From assembly GCA_964498395.1 (NCBI GenBank), contig CAZCHE010000004.1, positions 372,001 through 436,000 of the forward strand: DNA of 64,000 nucleotides. Reading direction: 5' to 3'. Numbering within the stretch: position 1 is the stretch's first letter; the number at the start of each line of letters is the position of its first letter. Origin of the DNA: Parapedobacter sp964498395. GTDB taxonomy: Bacteria; Bacteroidota; Bacteroidia; Sphingobacteriales; Sphingobacteriaceae. The position numbers and the translations under genes were made by a program. Below the pieces are notes generated by a model, which was given only the letters and a program-made list of their open reading frames with translations, did no database searches and was not told where the DNA came from. Positions 32,769 to 41,589 of the stretch are shown in pieces.

Positions 32769-35345
32769 ATGAAGTTAAGTAAAAAGCAAGCAATCTTTGA
32801 AAGCGAGGTTGTTACTCGGTTTGAATTATTCAATAGCCTGTTTATGACCCTGCCGTTTTATCAAGTGAAACATACGGGAACATTGTTGCCTTTTTTTACC
32901 TCACATTGCGAGCGTGGCGTTATCGAAAAGATGGACCCGGAGGCAATTATCGAAAGTTTCTTCGGGCAATATAAACAGTATGTGCAGGAGTCGGATCGTA
33001 TAGACCTACTTTTTCGGATTATCCAATACATCGAGCGGCAGGTGGTGCTGTTTGATGCCATCGAAGATGCTGCATTCAAGAAAACAGGGCGTTCGGATGA
33101 AGCGGGGTTACTGGATTCTGTCTTTAAACAAGCTGAAAGCAATACGGCATTCCGCGAGAAACTGACCAAAAAACTCTGTGATTTTTCGTTGAGGCTTGTG
33201 CTAACGGCACACCCCACGCAGTTCTATCCGGGGCCTGTTTTGGCGATCATTACGGATCTGATCGAGGCGTTGAAAAAGAATGACATCAACAATGTCCATT
33301 TATTATTGCAACAGTTGGGCAAAACACCCTTCATGAACAAAAACAAGCCCACACCGGTTGACGAGGCGGTGAGCTTGGCGTGGTTTCTCGAAAATGTGTT
33401 CTACCCGGTTGCATCAGCCATCCAAGCGAAAGTGGATGATGAATTTGATATCCAGGCCGACGAAAATAAGCAACTGGTAGAGCTTGGTTTTTGGCCGGGG
33501 GGTGATCGCGATGGGAATCCTAACGTCACCGTGGAAAGCACGAAACGGGTAGCGGTACTATTGCGGACGGTGCTTTTCCGTTGTTACTACCGCGATTTCA
33601 GGATACTCCGCCGCCGAATTACCTTCAAGGGCGTCGAAAAATACATGGATAATCTGCAGGAACTGTTTTATGAGAACAGTTTTAACCCTGCCGAAAAGCC
33701 GGTCAACGAAAAGCAAAACATTATACATAACCTGAAGGAGATCAAGCGGGTATTAACGGATTACCATGATGGCTTGTTTGTCGAGTTAGTGGATGACCTG
33801 ATATTGAAGGTGCGTACATTCGGCTGCTTTTTCGCCACCTTGGATATCCGGCAGGATAGCAGTGTCATCCGGCAATCGCATGAATACCTGCGCACGCGCT
33901 ATGCCCAGGAGACGGGTATTCCCGATGGGTTTGAAGCATTGGAAGAGACGGCAAAGCAACAAACCATGCAATTCAGAGAAGCCGATTTGCACCATGGCGA
34001 GGAGGTACCTGATTTGGTTGCCGATACGCTTGATGTTATCAGATCGATTAAAGAGATTCAGCATTCGGGAGGCGAACGGGCCGTGCAGCGGTTCATCATC
34101 AGCAACTGCCAGCAAGCCTCGGACATATTGGAATTGGTGGAGTTGTTTTTATGGAGCGGATGGAAAACGGATTCGCTGCACATTGATTTTGTGCCACTCT
34201 TTGAAACGGTAGACGACCTCAAACGAGCGGCGGATGTGATGGAAGCTTTGTATACACATCCCTATTACAAGGAGCATGTGAAGCGCAGAGGGAATATGCA
34301 AACCATCATGCTTGGATTTTCAGATAGTACCAAGGACGGTGGTTACCTGATGGCCAACTGGTCGATCTATAAGGCCAAAGTGGAGCTGACGGCTATCGCC
34401 CGCCAATATGATGTGGACCTTGTATTTTTCGATGGCAGGGGAGGCCCCCCTGCACGGGGTGGTGGCAAAACGCAACGATTCTATGCGTCCATGGGCAAAG
34501 AAATCGCTAACGACCATATTCAGTTGACCATACAGGGGCAAACCATCAGTAGCCAATACGGCTCCTGGGATACGGCCCATTACAATATTGAACAGTTACT
34601 CCATGCCGGGCTTACTTCCGATCTGGGGCAGAAAGAAGGCGATACCTTATCGGCCGAAAAAAAGCAACTCATCGAACACATGGCCGATATCAGCCATGAC
34701 CGGTTTTTGGCGCTTCGGCACGATCCACTGTTCCTTAAGTACCTTGAGCGGTTTAGTCCGCTTAAATTCCTGTCGCAAATCAATATCAGCAGCCGCCCGG
34801 TAAAGCGAAATTCAGATAAAGAGCTCCGCTTGGAGGATTTGAGGGCCATTAGTTTCGTGACGGCTTGGAGCCAATTGAAACAAAACATTCCCGGGTTTTA
34901 CGGCGTGGGCTCGGCGCTTAAGCAAATGGAGGAAGAGGGCCGATGGAGCGAAGTGCAGGAATTGTATGAGACTTCCGGCATGTTCAAGACCATCATTGAC
35001 AACTGCATGATGTCCATGTCAAAATCCAATTTCTTGTTGACCTCCTACATCCAGCAGGATGAGGTGTTTGGCAGTTTTTGGGAAAAAATGCGGGATGAAT
35101 ACGAACGGACTAAACAATATGTGTTGAAATTGAGCCGGAGCAACGTATTGATGGAAAATTACCCGGTAGAACGCGAATCCATTGCGCTCCGCGAGAAGAT
35201 CGTACTTCCGCTTTTGATCATCCAGCACTATGCCATTAGGCAACTGCAAAAAGCGGAATTATCGGATGCGGATAGGGAAGTATTCTCGAAGTTGGTGCCC
35301 CGTACCATCTATGGTGTGGTGAATGCCGGGAGGAACTTGGCATAG
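32769..35345 (+). CDS. ppc: Phosphoenolpyruvate carboxylase
   Basis: PEP carboxylase makes oxaloacetate from PEP and bicarbonate, refilling the TCA cycle. ATG 32769 (MKLSKKQAIFESEV) gives 858 residues; a start at 32694 adds a segment without family match. Conserved sites include LTAHPTQF (catalytic His), GGDRDGNP, FSDSTKDGGYLMANW and the PEP-binding loop FDGRGGPPARGGG. The C-terminus reads GRNLA, where many PEPCs end in (Q/R)NTG; the final pair differs, a possible sign of altered regulation or a family variation. The gene stands alone between the regulator and a DUF4142 gene that has its own promoter. Confidence 0.95.
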   Translation: MKLSKKQAIFESEVVTRFELFNSLFMTLPFYQVKHTGTLLPFFTSHCERGVIEKMDPEAIIESFFGQYKQYVQESDRIDLLFRIIQYIERQVVLFDAIEDAAFKKTGRSDEAGLLDSVFKQAESNTAFREKLTKKLCDFSLRLVLTAHPTQFYPGPVLAIITDLIEALKKNDINNVHLLLQQLGKTPFMNKNKPTPVDEAVSLAWFLENVFYPVASAIQAKVDDEFDIQADENKQLVELGFWPGGDRDGNPNVTVESTKRVAVLLRTVLFRCYYRDFRILRRRITFKGVEKYMDNLQELFYENSFNPAEKPVNEKQNIIHNLKEIKRVLTDYHDGLFVELVDDLILKVRTFGCFFATLDIRQDSSVIRQSHEYLRTRYAQETGIPDGFEALEETAKQQTMQFREADLHHGEEVPDLVADTLDVIRSIKEIQHSGGERAVQRFIISNCQQASDILELVELFLWSGWKTDSLHIDFVPLFETVDDLKRAADVMEALYTHPYYKEHVKRRGNMQTIMLGFSDSTKDGGYLMANWSIYKAKVELTAIARQYDVDLVFFDGRGGPPARGGGKTQRFYASMGKEIANDHIQLTIQGQTISSQYGSWDTAHYNIEQLLHAGLTSDLGQKEGDTLSAEKKQLIEHMADISHDRFLALRHDPLFLKYLERFSPLKFLSQINISSRPVKRNSDKELRLEDLRAISFVTAWSQLKQNIPGFYGVGSALKQMEEEGRWSEVQELYETSGMFKTIIDNCMMSMSKSNFLLTSYIQQDEVFGSFWEKMRDEYERTKQYVLKLSRSNVLMENYPVERESIALREKIVLPLLIIQHYAIRQLQKAELSDADREVFSKLVPRTIYGVVNAGRNLA

Positions 35346-35365
35346 CGATTCGTGTATAATAAAAG

Positions 35366-35396
35366 TTGACGAGAAAGACAATTTTAGCTAAGTTTG
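35366..35396 (+). promoter_or_regulatory. Bacteroidetes-type promoter for the DUF4142 gene
   Basis: TTG (35366-35368), 20 bp, then TAAGTTTG (35389-35396). Spacing and both elements fit the consensus, and the start codon follows 22 bp later. The same TTG-20-TAnnTTTG geometry occurs before tRNA-Leu. Confidence 0.6.
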
Positions 35397-35418
35397 TTGC
35401 ATAAACAGACAATCTTAT

Positions 35419-35967
35419 ATGAGACGTTCAAAATTACTTTTTATTGCGGCAGTTGGTGGGGTATTGTTCCTTGGTGCGTGTGGCAATGGGAATGCAAACA
35501 AGGCACTGTTGTATAACAATGCAACCAACGTGGATTCGGAGGGTTTTGATTTTTTTAAGACCGTACATGAGAAAGCAGCATTTGAATTGGAATTGGCCAA
35601 ACACGCGGCGTCGGTTTCTTCCTCTTCCGAGGTGAAAGCACTGACTGCGAAAATCACGGAAGTTTATGGGGCGATGATTCCGGAATTGGAAAATATGGCC
35701 GTCGAAGCGAAGGTAGTGCTACCTGACCCCGGTACCCCAGCATTCCAACTACCCGAAAAATTAGCAACAGACAGCTTGGGAGGATTTGACGACCATGCTT
35801 ACCTTGACCATTTTGTGCACGCGCAAAAGGCCATTTTAAACCAGTTCAAGCGCGTAGATAGGAATACATTGATTTTACTCAATGACTATGCAGCTGAAAA
35901 ACTTCCTGTTGTAGAAGAATTATATGCGATGGCCGGTGGTGAAGAGGACCACGGAGCGCACCATTGA
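35419..35967 (+). CDS. DUF4142 lipoprotein
   Basis: The 182-residue protein has a lipoprotein signal (IAAVGGVLFLGAC) and then GNGNANKALLYNN. The body is the helical DUF4142 domain (FFKTVHEKAAFELELAKHAA; YLDHFVHAQKAILNQFKRV), a ferritin-like bundle of unknown function common in Bacteroidota and Proteobacteria. A C-terminal EEDHGAHH is metal-binding in appearance but this is not shown. It has a strong promoter of its own and is followed 15 bp later by the oxidoreductase gene. Confidence 0.85.
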   Translation: MRRSKLLFIAAVGGVLFLGACGNGNANKALLYNNATNVDSEGFDFFKTVHEKAAFELELAKHAASVSSSSEVKALTAKITEVYGAMIPELENMAVEAKVVLPDPGTPAFQLPEKLATDSLGGFDDHAYLDHFVHAQKAILNQFKRVDRNTLILLNDYAAEKLPVVEELYAMAGGEEDHGAHH

Positions 35968-35982
35968 TAAACCACTATTTTT

Positions 35983-37014
35983 ATGGCTAAGAAAAGCATA
36001 GTCACAGGTATATTGTCTTATGGAATGTCCGGTAGGGTATTCCATGCGCCTTTTATCCACCAAAAAAGCCGCTTCGATTTGCGGGCTGTTGTTGAACGAC
36101 ACGAAAAGCGCGCGCACAAACGATACCCCAGTATCATTAGTTACGATTCGGTAGACGAATTGTTGAATGATGATAAGATCGAACTGGTCGTCGTGAATAC
36201 ACCAAATGATACCCATGTGGACTATGCGACAAAGGCGCTTAAAGCCGGTAAGCACATCCTCGTGGAAAAACCCTTTGCGACTAACAGCAAGGAAGCAAAG
36301 AAGCTTTTCGAACTGGGTAAGCAATTGGGTAAGCATGTCATGGTTTTCCAAAACCGGAGATGGGATAGTGATTTCAAATTACTCAAGCGGGTAGTGGAAC
36401 GCGACGTATTGGGCGAGCTGATCGAGTTGCATGTCCGGTTTGATCGTTATCGAATGGATAAGAGCCCGAAAACTTTTAAGGAGACGAAAATCCCCGGGAG
36501 CGGTGTGCTATACGACCTCGGCCCACACCTGCTCGACCAAGTGATTAGCTTGTTTGGTAAGCCTTTGAAAAGCCTTAAGATCGCCACCGCACACCGGCCC
36601 GGTTCTGAAGTGGATGATTTCTCGACGTTGATCCTGACCTATCCCAAGGGCTTGACGGTATTCATCCATGCCAGTTTGCTGGTAGCCAATCCGCTGCCCG
36701 CTTACGTGTTACATGGGGTAAAAGGGTCGTTCCAAAAAGCGCGGGCAGATGTGCAGGAGGATCAGTTGCAGTCTGGCATATTACCAAAAGACCCTGAATA
36801 CGGTATTGAGCCTCCGGGGAAAGAAGGATTGATTACCTTGATCAAGGCAAACGGTGACCGCGAAATGCGTTATCGGGAGGCGCTCAAGGGAGATTATAAC
36901 GACCTGTTCAATGCGGTGTATGCGCAGATCAGGAGAGACGAGCCGTTTCCGGTGAAACCGGAGGAAATCGTTTGGCAATTGGAAATCCTGGAGCAATCGG
37001 CTTGGAACGCCTGA
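35983..37014 (+). CDS. Gfo/Idh/MocA-family NAD(P)-dependent oxidoreductase
   Basis: The 343-residue protein has an N-terminal Rossmann domain (GILSYGMSGRVFHAPFI, then VVVNTPNDTHVDYATKALKAG), the EKPFATN signature with the conserved Lys, and a C-terminal Gfo/Idh/MocA dimer domain. The SGRVFHAPF variant is typical of the YdgJ-like subgroup. Members oxidise or reduce sugars, inositols or similar compounds; the substrate is not evident. It starts 15 bp after the DUF4142 gene. Confidence 0.9.
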   Translation: MAKKSIVTGILSYGMSGRVFHAPFIHQKSRFDLRAVVERHEKRAHKRYPSIISYDSVDELLNDDKIELVVVNTPNDTHVDYATKALKAGKHILVEKPFATNSKEAKKLFELGKQLGKHVMVFQNRRWDSDFKLLKRVVERDVLGELIELHVRFDRYRMDKSPKTFKETKIPGSGVLYDLGPHLLDQVISLFGKPLKSLKIATAHRPGSEVDDFSTLILTYPKGLTVFIHASLLVANPLPAYVLHGVKGSFQKARADVQEDQLQSGILPKDPEYGIEPPGKEGLITLIKANGDREMRYREALKGDYNDLFNAVYAQIRRDEPFPVKPEEIVWQLEILEQSAWNA

Positions 37015-37148
37015 TGGCATGATACTGAAGTGAGTTATATCGTCAAATACCACCTGTAAATTTTAGTCCGTTATCAATTCGATGTTTGGTAATAGTGAAT
37101 TAACAGACAATTAACACTAACAAAACTTTGCATTGTTAATATTGGCCT

Positions 37149-39233
37149 ATGACAGAAGGTGGCCATATGTTAACACTCGTGAAGCGAAAATTCCCCCTTA
37201 TAAACCGTGAGATCAGCTGGTTGTATTTCAACGAGCGTGTATTGCAGGAAGCCGCTGACAAGACGGTTCCGCTGATCGAACGGCTACGCTTTCTGGCTAT
37301 TTTTTCTTCCAATCTTGACGAATTCTATCGGGTTCGGGTGGCTACCTTAAACCGTTTGGTGGATATCAATAGCAAGACCAAAACCTTGCTCGGATTCAAT
37401 CCGAAAAAAATCCTTAATGAGATCAAGGATATCGTGGTCAAGCTCGAACGGCGATTTGATTACCTCTATGAGCATGAAATCATTAAGGAGCTTGAAGCCC
37501 AGAAAATCTTCATCATCAATGATCAGCAACTCAATGTAGCGCGTGGCACCTATGTGCGGGAATATTTCCGTCGGCAGGTGCTGCCCGCCCTCGTGCCCAT
37601 CATGTTGGAGGGCGAAGACTCGCTGAAACCCTTCCCCGAGCTCAAAGACAGGCGTATCTATTTTATCGTAAAGCTGACTTTTAGGAAGAAAGTTAAGTTT
37701 GCGTTGATTGAGATCCCTGCGGCGGCTATTTCACGTTTTTTGATCTTACCGGAAAACAATGGGTTGAAATTCATCATCCTGCTTGACGACATTATCCGGT
37801 ATTGCTTGGATGACCTGTTTTTTATCTTTGAATACGACACCATTGAGGCTTTCAGTATCCAGCTTACGCGTGATGCTGAACTGGATCTCGATGCCAATGT
37901 AAGCGAGAAATTTGTTGAGGCACTGATGCAAAGCTTACAGCGTAGAGATAAAGGGAGGCCGATGCGGTTGCTCTATGACAGCGATATTTCCTTGGATACA
38001 CTCAATTACCTGGTGTCGCGCATGCGGTTAGATGCCGAAGCGCTTATCCCCGGTGGGAGGTACCATAATTTCAAGGATTTCATCAGTTTCCCCAACGTAG
38101 GTGGCCCATCACTGGAATACCCACCGATGCCACAGCTTAGGCTCAATCATTTGAATCTCAGCCGTAGTATTTTCAGCCAAATGATGCAGCGCGACTACCT
38201 GGTGAGTTTGCCATACCAATCATTCGATTACATTGTCCATTTTCTTCGGGAGGCCGCAATTGATCCCAAGGTCAAGGAAATCAGTATCTGTTTATACCGG
38301 CTCGCCGAAAATTCCAGCGTCATCAATGCGCTGATCAATGCCGCGCAAAACGGTAAAAAAGTCAACTGTTTGTTGGAGTTAAAGGCTCGTTTTGATGAAG
38401 AGGCAAATATTTATTGGCGTAAGCGGCTGGAAGAAGGTGGCGTGAATGTCAATATTGGGGTGGTGCAATACAAGGTGCATTCCAAGATATGCCTTGTGGC
38501 GCGCCGCGAAAAACAGCGGTTGGTCTACTACGCGAATTTGGCTACAGGCAACTTCAATGAGAAGACAGCTAAGCTCTATGCTGATCATAGTCTGTTTACC
38601 GCCAATCCATTGATTACCAAAGATCTCAAACGCTTATTTAAAGGGCTTGAGCAGCAGGAATTCCATCGGGGTTACAAAGCCATCATCACCTCTCCCTTAG
38701 AAACCCGGCAGCGTTTATATGCGCTCATAGATCACGAAATTGCCATAGCGAAGTCGGGTGAAAAAGGCTACATGATTCTAAAAATGAATAGTCTCTCTGA
38801 TGAGGGAATGATCGAGAAACTTTATGAAGCTAACAATGCGGGCGTCGTGATACAGCTTATCGTGCGAGGGATGTGCTGTTTGGTGCCGGGGCAGGAGGGG
38901 TTCAGCGAGCGTATTACGGTAAGAAGCATCGTAGACCGTTACCTGGAACACGCCCGCGTTTGGATTTTTGGGAATGATGGCGACGAGCGGATATACCTGA
39001 CATCTGCCGATTTGATGACCAGAAACATCGACCGTAGGGTGGAGGTGGCCTTTCCCATTTATGATCCGGATATCAAAAAGGAAATACGAGATATCATCAA
39101 TATCCAATTGCGGGATAACACGAAGGCCCGCGAAATCAATCAAACGAATAACAATCGATATATCGGAGCCAAAAGCAAGGTCAGGCACCGTGCGCAAGAA
39201 GACACCTATTATTATTTAAAATATAAAACTTAA
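37149..39233 (+). CDS. ppk1: Polyphosphate kinase 1
   Basis: PPK1 polymerises the terminal phosphate of ATP into inorganic polyphosphate at the inner face of the membrane. The 694-residue product has the N-domain (NREISWLYFNERVLQEA; FLAIFSSNLDEFYRVRV), head domain, and two phospholipase-D-like C-domains: QYKVHSKICLVAR holds the catalytic His, followed by YANLATGNFNEKTAKLYADH. A second ATG at 37167, with AAGGTGG before it, is an equally good start (MLTLVKRKFPLINRE). The exopolyphosphatase gene starts 6 bp after it, so synthesis and breakdown are co-transcribed. Confidence 0.95.
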   Translation: MTEGGHMLTLVKRKFPLINREISWLYFNERVLQEAADKTVPLIERLRFLAIFSSNLDEFYRVRVATLNRLVDINSKTKTLLGFNPKKILNEIKDIVVKLERRFDYLYEHEIIKELEAQKIFIINDQQLNVARGTYVREYFRRQVLPALVPIMLEGEDSLKPFPELKDRRIYFIVKLTFRKKVKFALIEIPAAAISRFLILPENNGLKFIILLDDIIRYCLDDLFFIFEYDTIEAFSIQLTRDAELDLDANVSEKFVEALMQSLQRRDKGRPMRLLYDSDISLDTLNYLVSRMRLDAEALIPGGRYHNFKDFISFPNVGGPSLEYPPMPQLRLNHLNLSRSIFSQMMQRDYLVSLPYQSFDYIVHFLREAAIDPKVKEISICLYRLAENSSVINALINAAQNGKKVNCLLELKARFDEEANIYWRKRLEEGGVNVNIGVVQYKVHSKICLVARREKQRLVYYANLATGNFNEKTAKLYADHSLFTANPLITKDLKRLFKGLEQQEFHRGYKAIITSPLETRQRLYALIDHEIAIAKSGEKGYMILKMNSLSDEGMIEKLYEANNAGVVIQLIVRGMCCLVPGQEGFSERITVRSIVDRYLEHARVWIFGNDGDERIYLTSADLMTRNIDRRVEVAFPIYDPDIKKEIRDIINIQLRDNTKAREINQTNNNRYIGAKSKVRHRAQEDTYYYLKYKT

Positions 39234-39239
39234 TCAAAC

Positions 39240-40136
39240 GTGAGGTACGCAGCAATAGACATCGGATCAAATGCAGTAAGACTTCTAATAGCCGATATTA
39301 TCCAGAACAATGAAGTCGTATCGTTCAAGAAGAACACCTTGGTACGGGTGCCTTTGCGCCTCGGCGACGATGCGTTTATTGACCACAGGATATCTAATCC
39401 AAAGGCCACGGATTTGGTGAAGACCATGTCGGCATTCCGCAACCTGATGGATGTATATCGGGTGAGCGAATATATCGCCTGTGCCACGTCGGCCATGCGC
39501 GAAGCGGAAAATGGGGGATCGCTGGTCGATGAAATCAGGGAGGTCGGTATTGATCTGCAGATTATCGACGGCAAGGAAGAAGCAAAGATTATCTACAATA
39601 GCCATATCGAACAGCATATCGGTAACCAAAAAGCATACCTGTATATCGATGTAGGTGGAGGGAGCACCGAACTATCCGTTTTTGCGGATACCAAGCTGGT
39701 GGCTTCGGCGTCATTTAATATCGGAACCATCCGTATGTTGGATAACCAGGATAAAGAGGAGACGTGGGACGAGATGAAGGCTTGGGTAAAAGCCAATACC
39801 CGTATGTTCAAGAACGTGTACGGTATCGGTACGGGGGGTAATATCAATAAATTGTCACGGTTGGCCAGTGAGAAAGGCGACAAACCCATTTCATATGCCA
39901 AATTAAAGTCATTGTACGAGTACTTGAATTCTTTTTCGCTCAAGGATCGCATCAATGTGTTGGGACTGAACAATGACCGGGCTGATGTGATTATCCCAGC
40001 ATGTGAGATCTTCCTGACACTGATGAAATTCGGACACTTGCGGCAAATCATCGTACCTCGGGTAGGGTTGGTAGACGGTATTATTCAAACGCTTATCGAC
40101 AGGCACCTTTTACAGGAAATGGAGAGTGGTGGCTAG
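39240..40136 (+). CDS. Ppx/GppA-family exopolyphosphatase
   Basis: A GTG start at 39240 (MRYAAIDIGSNAVRLLIADI) lies 6 bp after the ppk1 stop; no ATG exists near this conserved beginning, so GTG is well supported. The 298-residue product is the short two-domain ASKHA form: DIGSNAVRLL (phosphate 1), YLYIDVGGGSTELSVF (phosphate 2) and GIGTGGNINKLSRL (adenosine-like site). It removes phosphate from polyphosphate or pppGpp; which is unclear. It ends at a hairpin before tRNA-Leu. Confidence 0.92.
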   Translation: MRYAAIDIGSNAVRLLIADIIQNNEVVSFKKNTLVRVPLRLGDDAFIDHRISNPKATDLVKTMSAFRNLMDVYRVSEYIACATSAMREAENGGSLVDEIREVGIDLQIIDGKEEAKIIYNSHIEQHIGNQKAYLYIDVGGGSTELSVFADTKLVASASFNIGTIRMLDNQDKEETWDEMKAWVKANTRMFKNVYGIGTGGNINKLSRLASEKGDKPISYAKLKSLYEYLNSFSLKDRINVLGLNNDRADVIIPACEIFLTLMKFGHLRQIIVPRVGLVDGIIQTLIDRHLLQEMESGG

Positions 40137-40160
40137 TTTTTTGGATGGCTCAAAAATTGC

Positions 40161-40194
40161 ATTGATATGCAGTTTTGTAAACTTGCATATCAAT
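40161..40194. terminator. Hairpin after the exopolyphosphatase gene
   Basis: ATTGATATGCA (40161-40171) pairs perfectly with TGCATATCAAT (40184-40194); inside, GTTT/AAAC extends the stem around a 3-nt loop. It probably ends ppk1-ppx transcription. Its distal arm overlaps the -33 element of the tRNA-Leu promoter. Confidence 0.6.
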
Positions 40195-40213
40195 ACAATT
40201 TTATCTATGTTTG
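40183..40213 (+). promoter_or_regulatory. Promoter of tRNA-Leu
   Basis: TTG (40183-40185), 20 bp, then TATGTTTG (40206-40213), both matching the Bacteroidetes consensus. The tRNA begins 15 bp downstream, a suitable distance for a short leader. Confidence 0.6.
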
Positions 40214-40227
40214 CGGCTGTAAACCCT

Positions 40228-40310
40228 GCGGAAGTGGCGAAATTGGTAGACGCACCATCTTGAGGGGGTGGCGCCCTAAGGGCGTGGCAGTTCGAATCTG
40301 CTCTTCCGCA
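40228..40310 (+). tRNA. tRNA-Leu (GAG)
   Basis: Acceptor GCGGAAG/CTTCCGC, a long variable arm (GCGCCCTAAGGGCG) of the Leu/Ser type, anticodon stem CCATC/GGTGG with loop TTGAGGG (anticodon GAG) and T arm GCAG-TTCGAAT-CTGC. Discriminator A; CCA is not encoded. The 3' end is not repeated elsewhere in the window. A large palindromic element begins at its last base. Confidence 0.95.
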
Positions 40311-40492
40311 CAACGAAAAAGGCCCTTGCGAAAGCAGGGGTTTTTTCATTTAGTGGGTATGCCAAGCCTGCTTGAGCGTACCCTTTAAATGAAAAAACAC
40401 AGGCACGTAGTGCCGGGCCTATTTCGTTGTAGCCTCCCCACCCGCAGATGGCTGCGGCCGTTGCGTGCGGGGTTTGAGCGACGCAGCCAATC
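40310..40492. repeat. Complex nested palindrome after tRNA-Leu
   Basis: Outer arms ACAACGAAAAAGGCCC (40310-40325) and GGGCCTATTTCGTTGT (40415-40430) pair with one mismatch. Inside are an inner stem (GTTTTTTCATTTAGTGGGTA with TACCCTTTAAATGAAAAAAC, few mismatches) and two side hairpins, CTTGC-GAAA-GCAGG and GGCAC-GTA-GTGCC. The whole would fold as a cruciform. A second GC-rich palindromic stretch follows at 40436-40474 (CCCCACCCGCA with TGCGTGCGGGG). No gene is present in this 187-bp gap. It may act as terminator for the tRNA, but is much larger than needed. Confidence 0.75.
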
Positions 40493-40497
40493 TGCTA

Positions 40498-41149
40498 TTA
40501 TTGCAAATTGTTTAGTCGAGGGTACATCAACGCCATCACCCTTGGCAAATACGTGATGAACCATTCGGGTAACTCATGGGGCGCTACCGCCGATTTGACT
40601 TTGCCATATGATATAATAACCAATGTGCTATGCTTGATGCCGGAGGTATCGATAATAGTAAGATGGTCAATCAAATCCAAATGTTGATTCAGTTTTTCCA
40701 AATTTCCGTAAAAGTTGGATTCTATGGTGAGCCTATCCACGTAATGGCCACCATCATTGACCCGGTCCGTCACCCGTAAGTGGGATATTTCAGGTGTTTT
40801 GACGCCGAGAAAAATCAAATGTACCTCGTAGTCTGCATCCTTAAACCGTTTAGGGGTGAGCCAGGTGGCATCGTTGGTGAAATGGCCTTCATAGACAAAC
40901 GTATCGTTTTGGCCGAGGGCTTCCTCCACTAATCGGTCAAATGTATCTGATACGAATTCATAGGCCAGTTTACGGGCTTCTTTGGGAGAAGGTATCTGTG
41001 CAGGGAACAATTCACGTTGTTTTCTGACAAACAACAGATCACCATCGAATACGGGATACCGCTCACGGATTTGGGGGTGGTAAATACTCAGGCCCAATGG
41101 ACGACTTACCGGCACCATTTGAACCTGTGATGATGTAAAGGGCAGGCAT
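40498..41149 (-). pseudogene. Zeta-toxin-like kinase with frameshift
   Basis: ATG 41149 opens MPALYIITGSNGAGKSSIGP, the P-loop start of zeta toxins, which phosphorylate UDP-GlcNAc or related targets to stop growth. The frame continues to EYLPP and then runs into a stop because of one extra base in a run of five G on the plus strand (41073-41077). In the shifted frame the toxin goes on intact: PQIRERYPVFDGDLL (substrate Asp), DTFVYEGHFTND, VHLIFLGVKTPEISHLRVTD and a normal C-terminus at 40498. The total length corresponds to about 216 residues. The lesion in a homopolymer could be a mutation, a phase-variable switch or a sequencing error. Confidence 0.8.
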
Positions 41150-41158
41150 CGAATCGGA

Positions 41159-41410
41159 TTAGGCAATTCCGTGGCGAATACGGACAGCTTTGGCCTTGTC
41201 AGCGTCCAACTCCTCCAATAAGGTGAAGGAGCGGGAATCTGTCGCCACTTTGACAATACGGATGGTGCCATCCGGATATTCCAGATAGCTTTGGTCGGAT
41301 GGTAGGTCATCGGAATTGATCATGAACGGTTTGCCAGCGGAGAGTTTACTTTTCCTCAACCGTTTGACGGCTGCCGTGCCAATATGCTCCAATACTTCTA
41401 ACTCACTCAT
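41159..41410 (-). CDS. Putative antitoxin paired with the zeta-like toxin
   Basis: From ATG 41410 (MSELEVLEHIGTAAVKRLRK) the protein has 83 residues; an upstream ATG at 41440 adds ten hydrophobic residues not typical of antitoxins. The rest reads SAGKPFMINSDDLPSDQSYL and EYPDGTIRIVKVA. No DNA-binding motif is clear. It ends 9 bp before the toxin start, the usual antitoxin-first order, and small genes of this kind precede zeta toxins in Bacteroidota. The antitoxin role is inferred from position. Confidence 0.6.
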   Translation of the reverse strand: MSELEVLEHIGTAAVKRLRKSKLSAGKPFMINSDDLPSDQSYLEYPDGTIRIVKVATDSRSFTLLEELDADKAKAVRIRHGIA

Positions 41411-41495
41411 GGTAATGACATTTATCCCAAAGATAGGCATAATTTAGCAATTAAGCAACGACACAGCAAATCTGCTTTTTCTAATAATCTTCCTA

Positions 41496-41571
41496 TCACA
41501 AAGTATTACTATTTGATTGATTTTTAGTCACAAAGTATTACTATTTGATTTATTTTTTATCACAAAGTATT
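41496..41571. repeat. Three direct repeats with 32-bp period upstream of the ATPase gene
   Basis: TCACAAAGTATTACTATTTG begins at 41496 and 41528, followed by GATT in both; a third partial copy, TCACAAAGTATT, begins at 41560. The starts are exactly 32 bp apart. The last copy runs into TATATTTG (41578-41585), a -7 promoter match only 4 bp before the ATPase ATG. Regular spacing over a promoter suggests an operator array, or target sites of the ATPase element. It is too short and lacks spacers for a CRISPR array. Confidence 0.75.
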
Positions 41572-41589
41572 GTTTCGTATATTTGTATT

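Noticed and set aside
39230..39242. ATG start for the exopolyphosphatase gene
   Set aside because: No ATG lies near the conserved beginning; GTG 39240 directly precedes the conserved RYAAIDIGSN.
41496..41571. Possible CRISPR array
   Set aside because: Only three copies, spacers of 9-12 bp with low complexity, no cas genes; better read as promoter-linked direct repeats.
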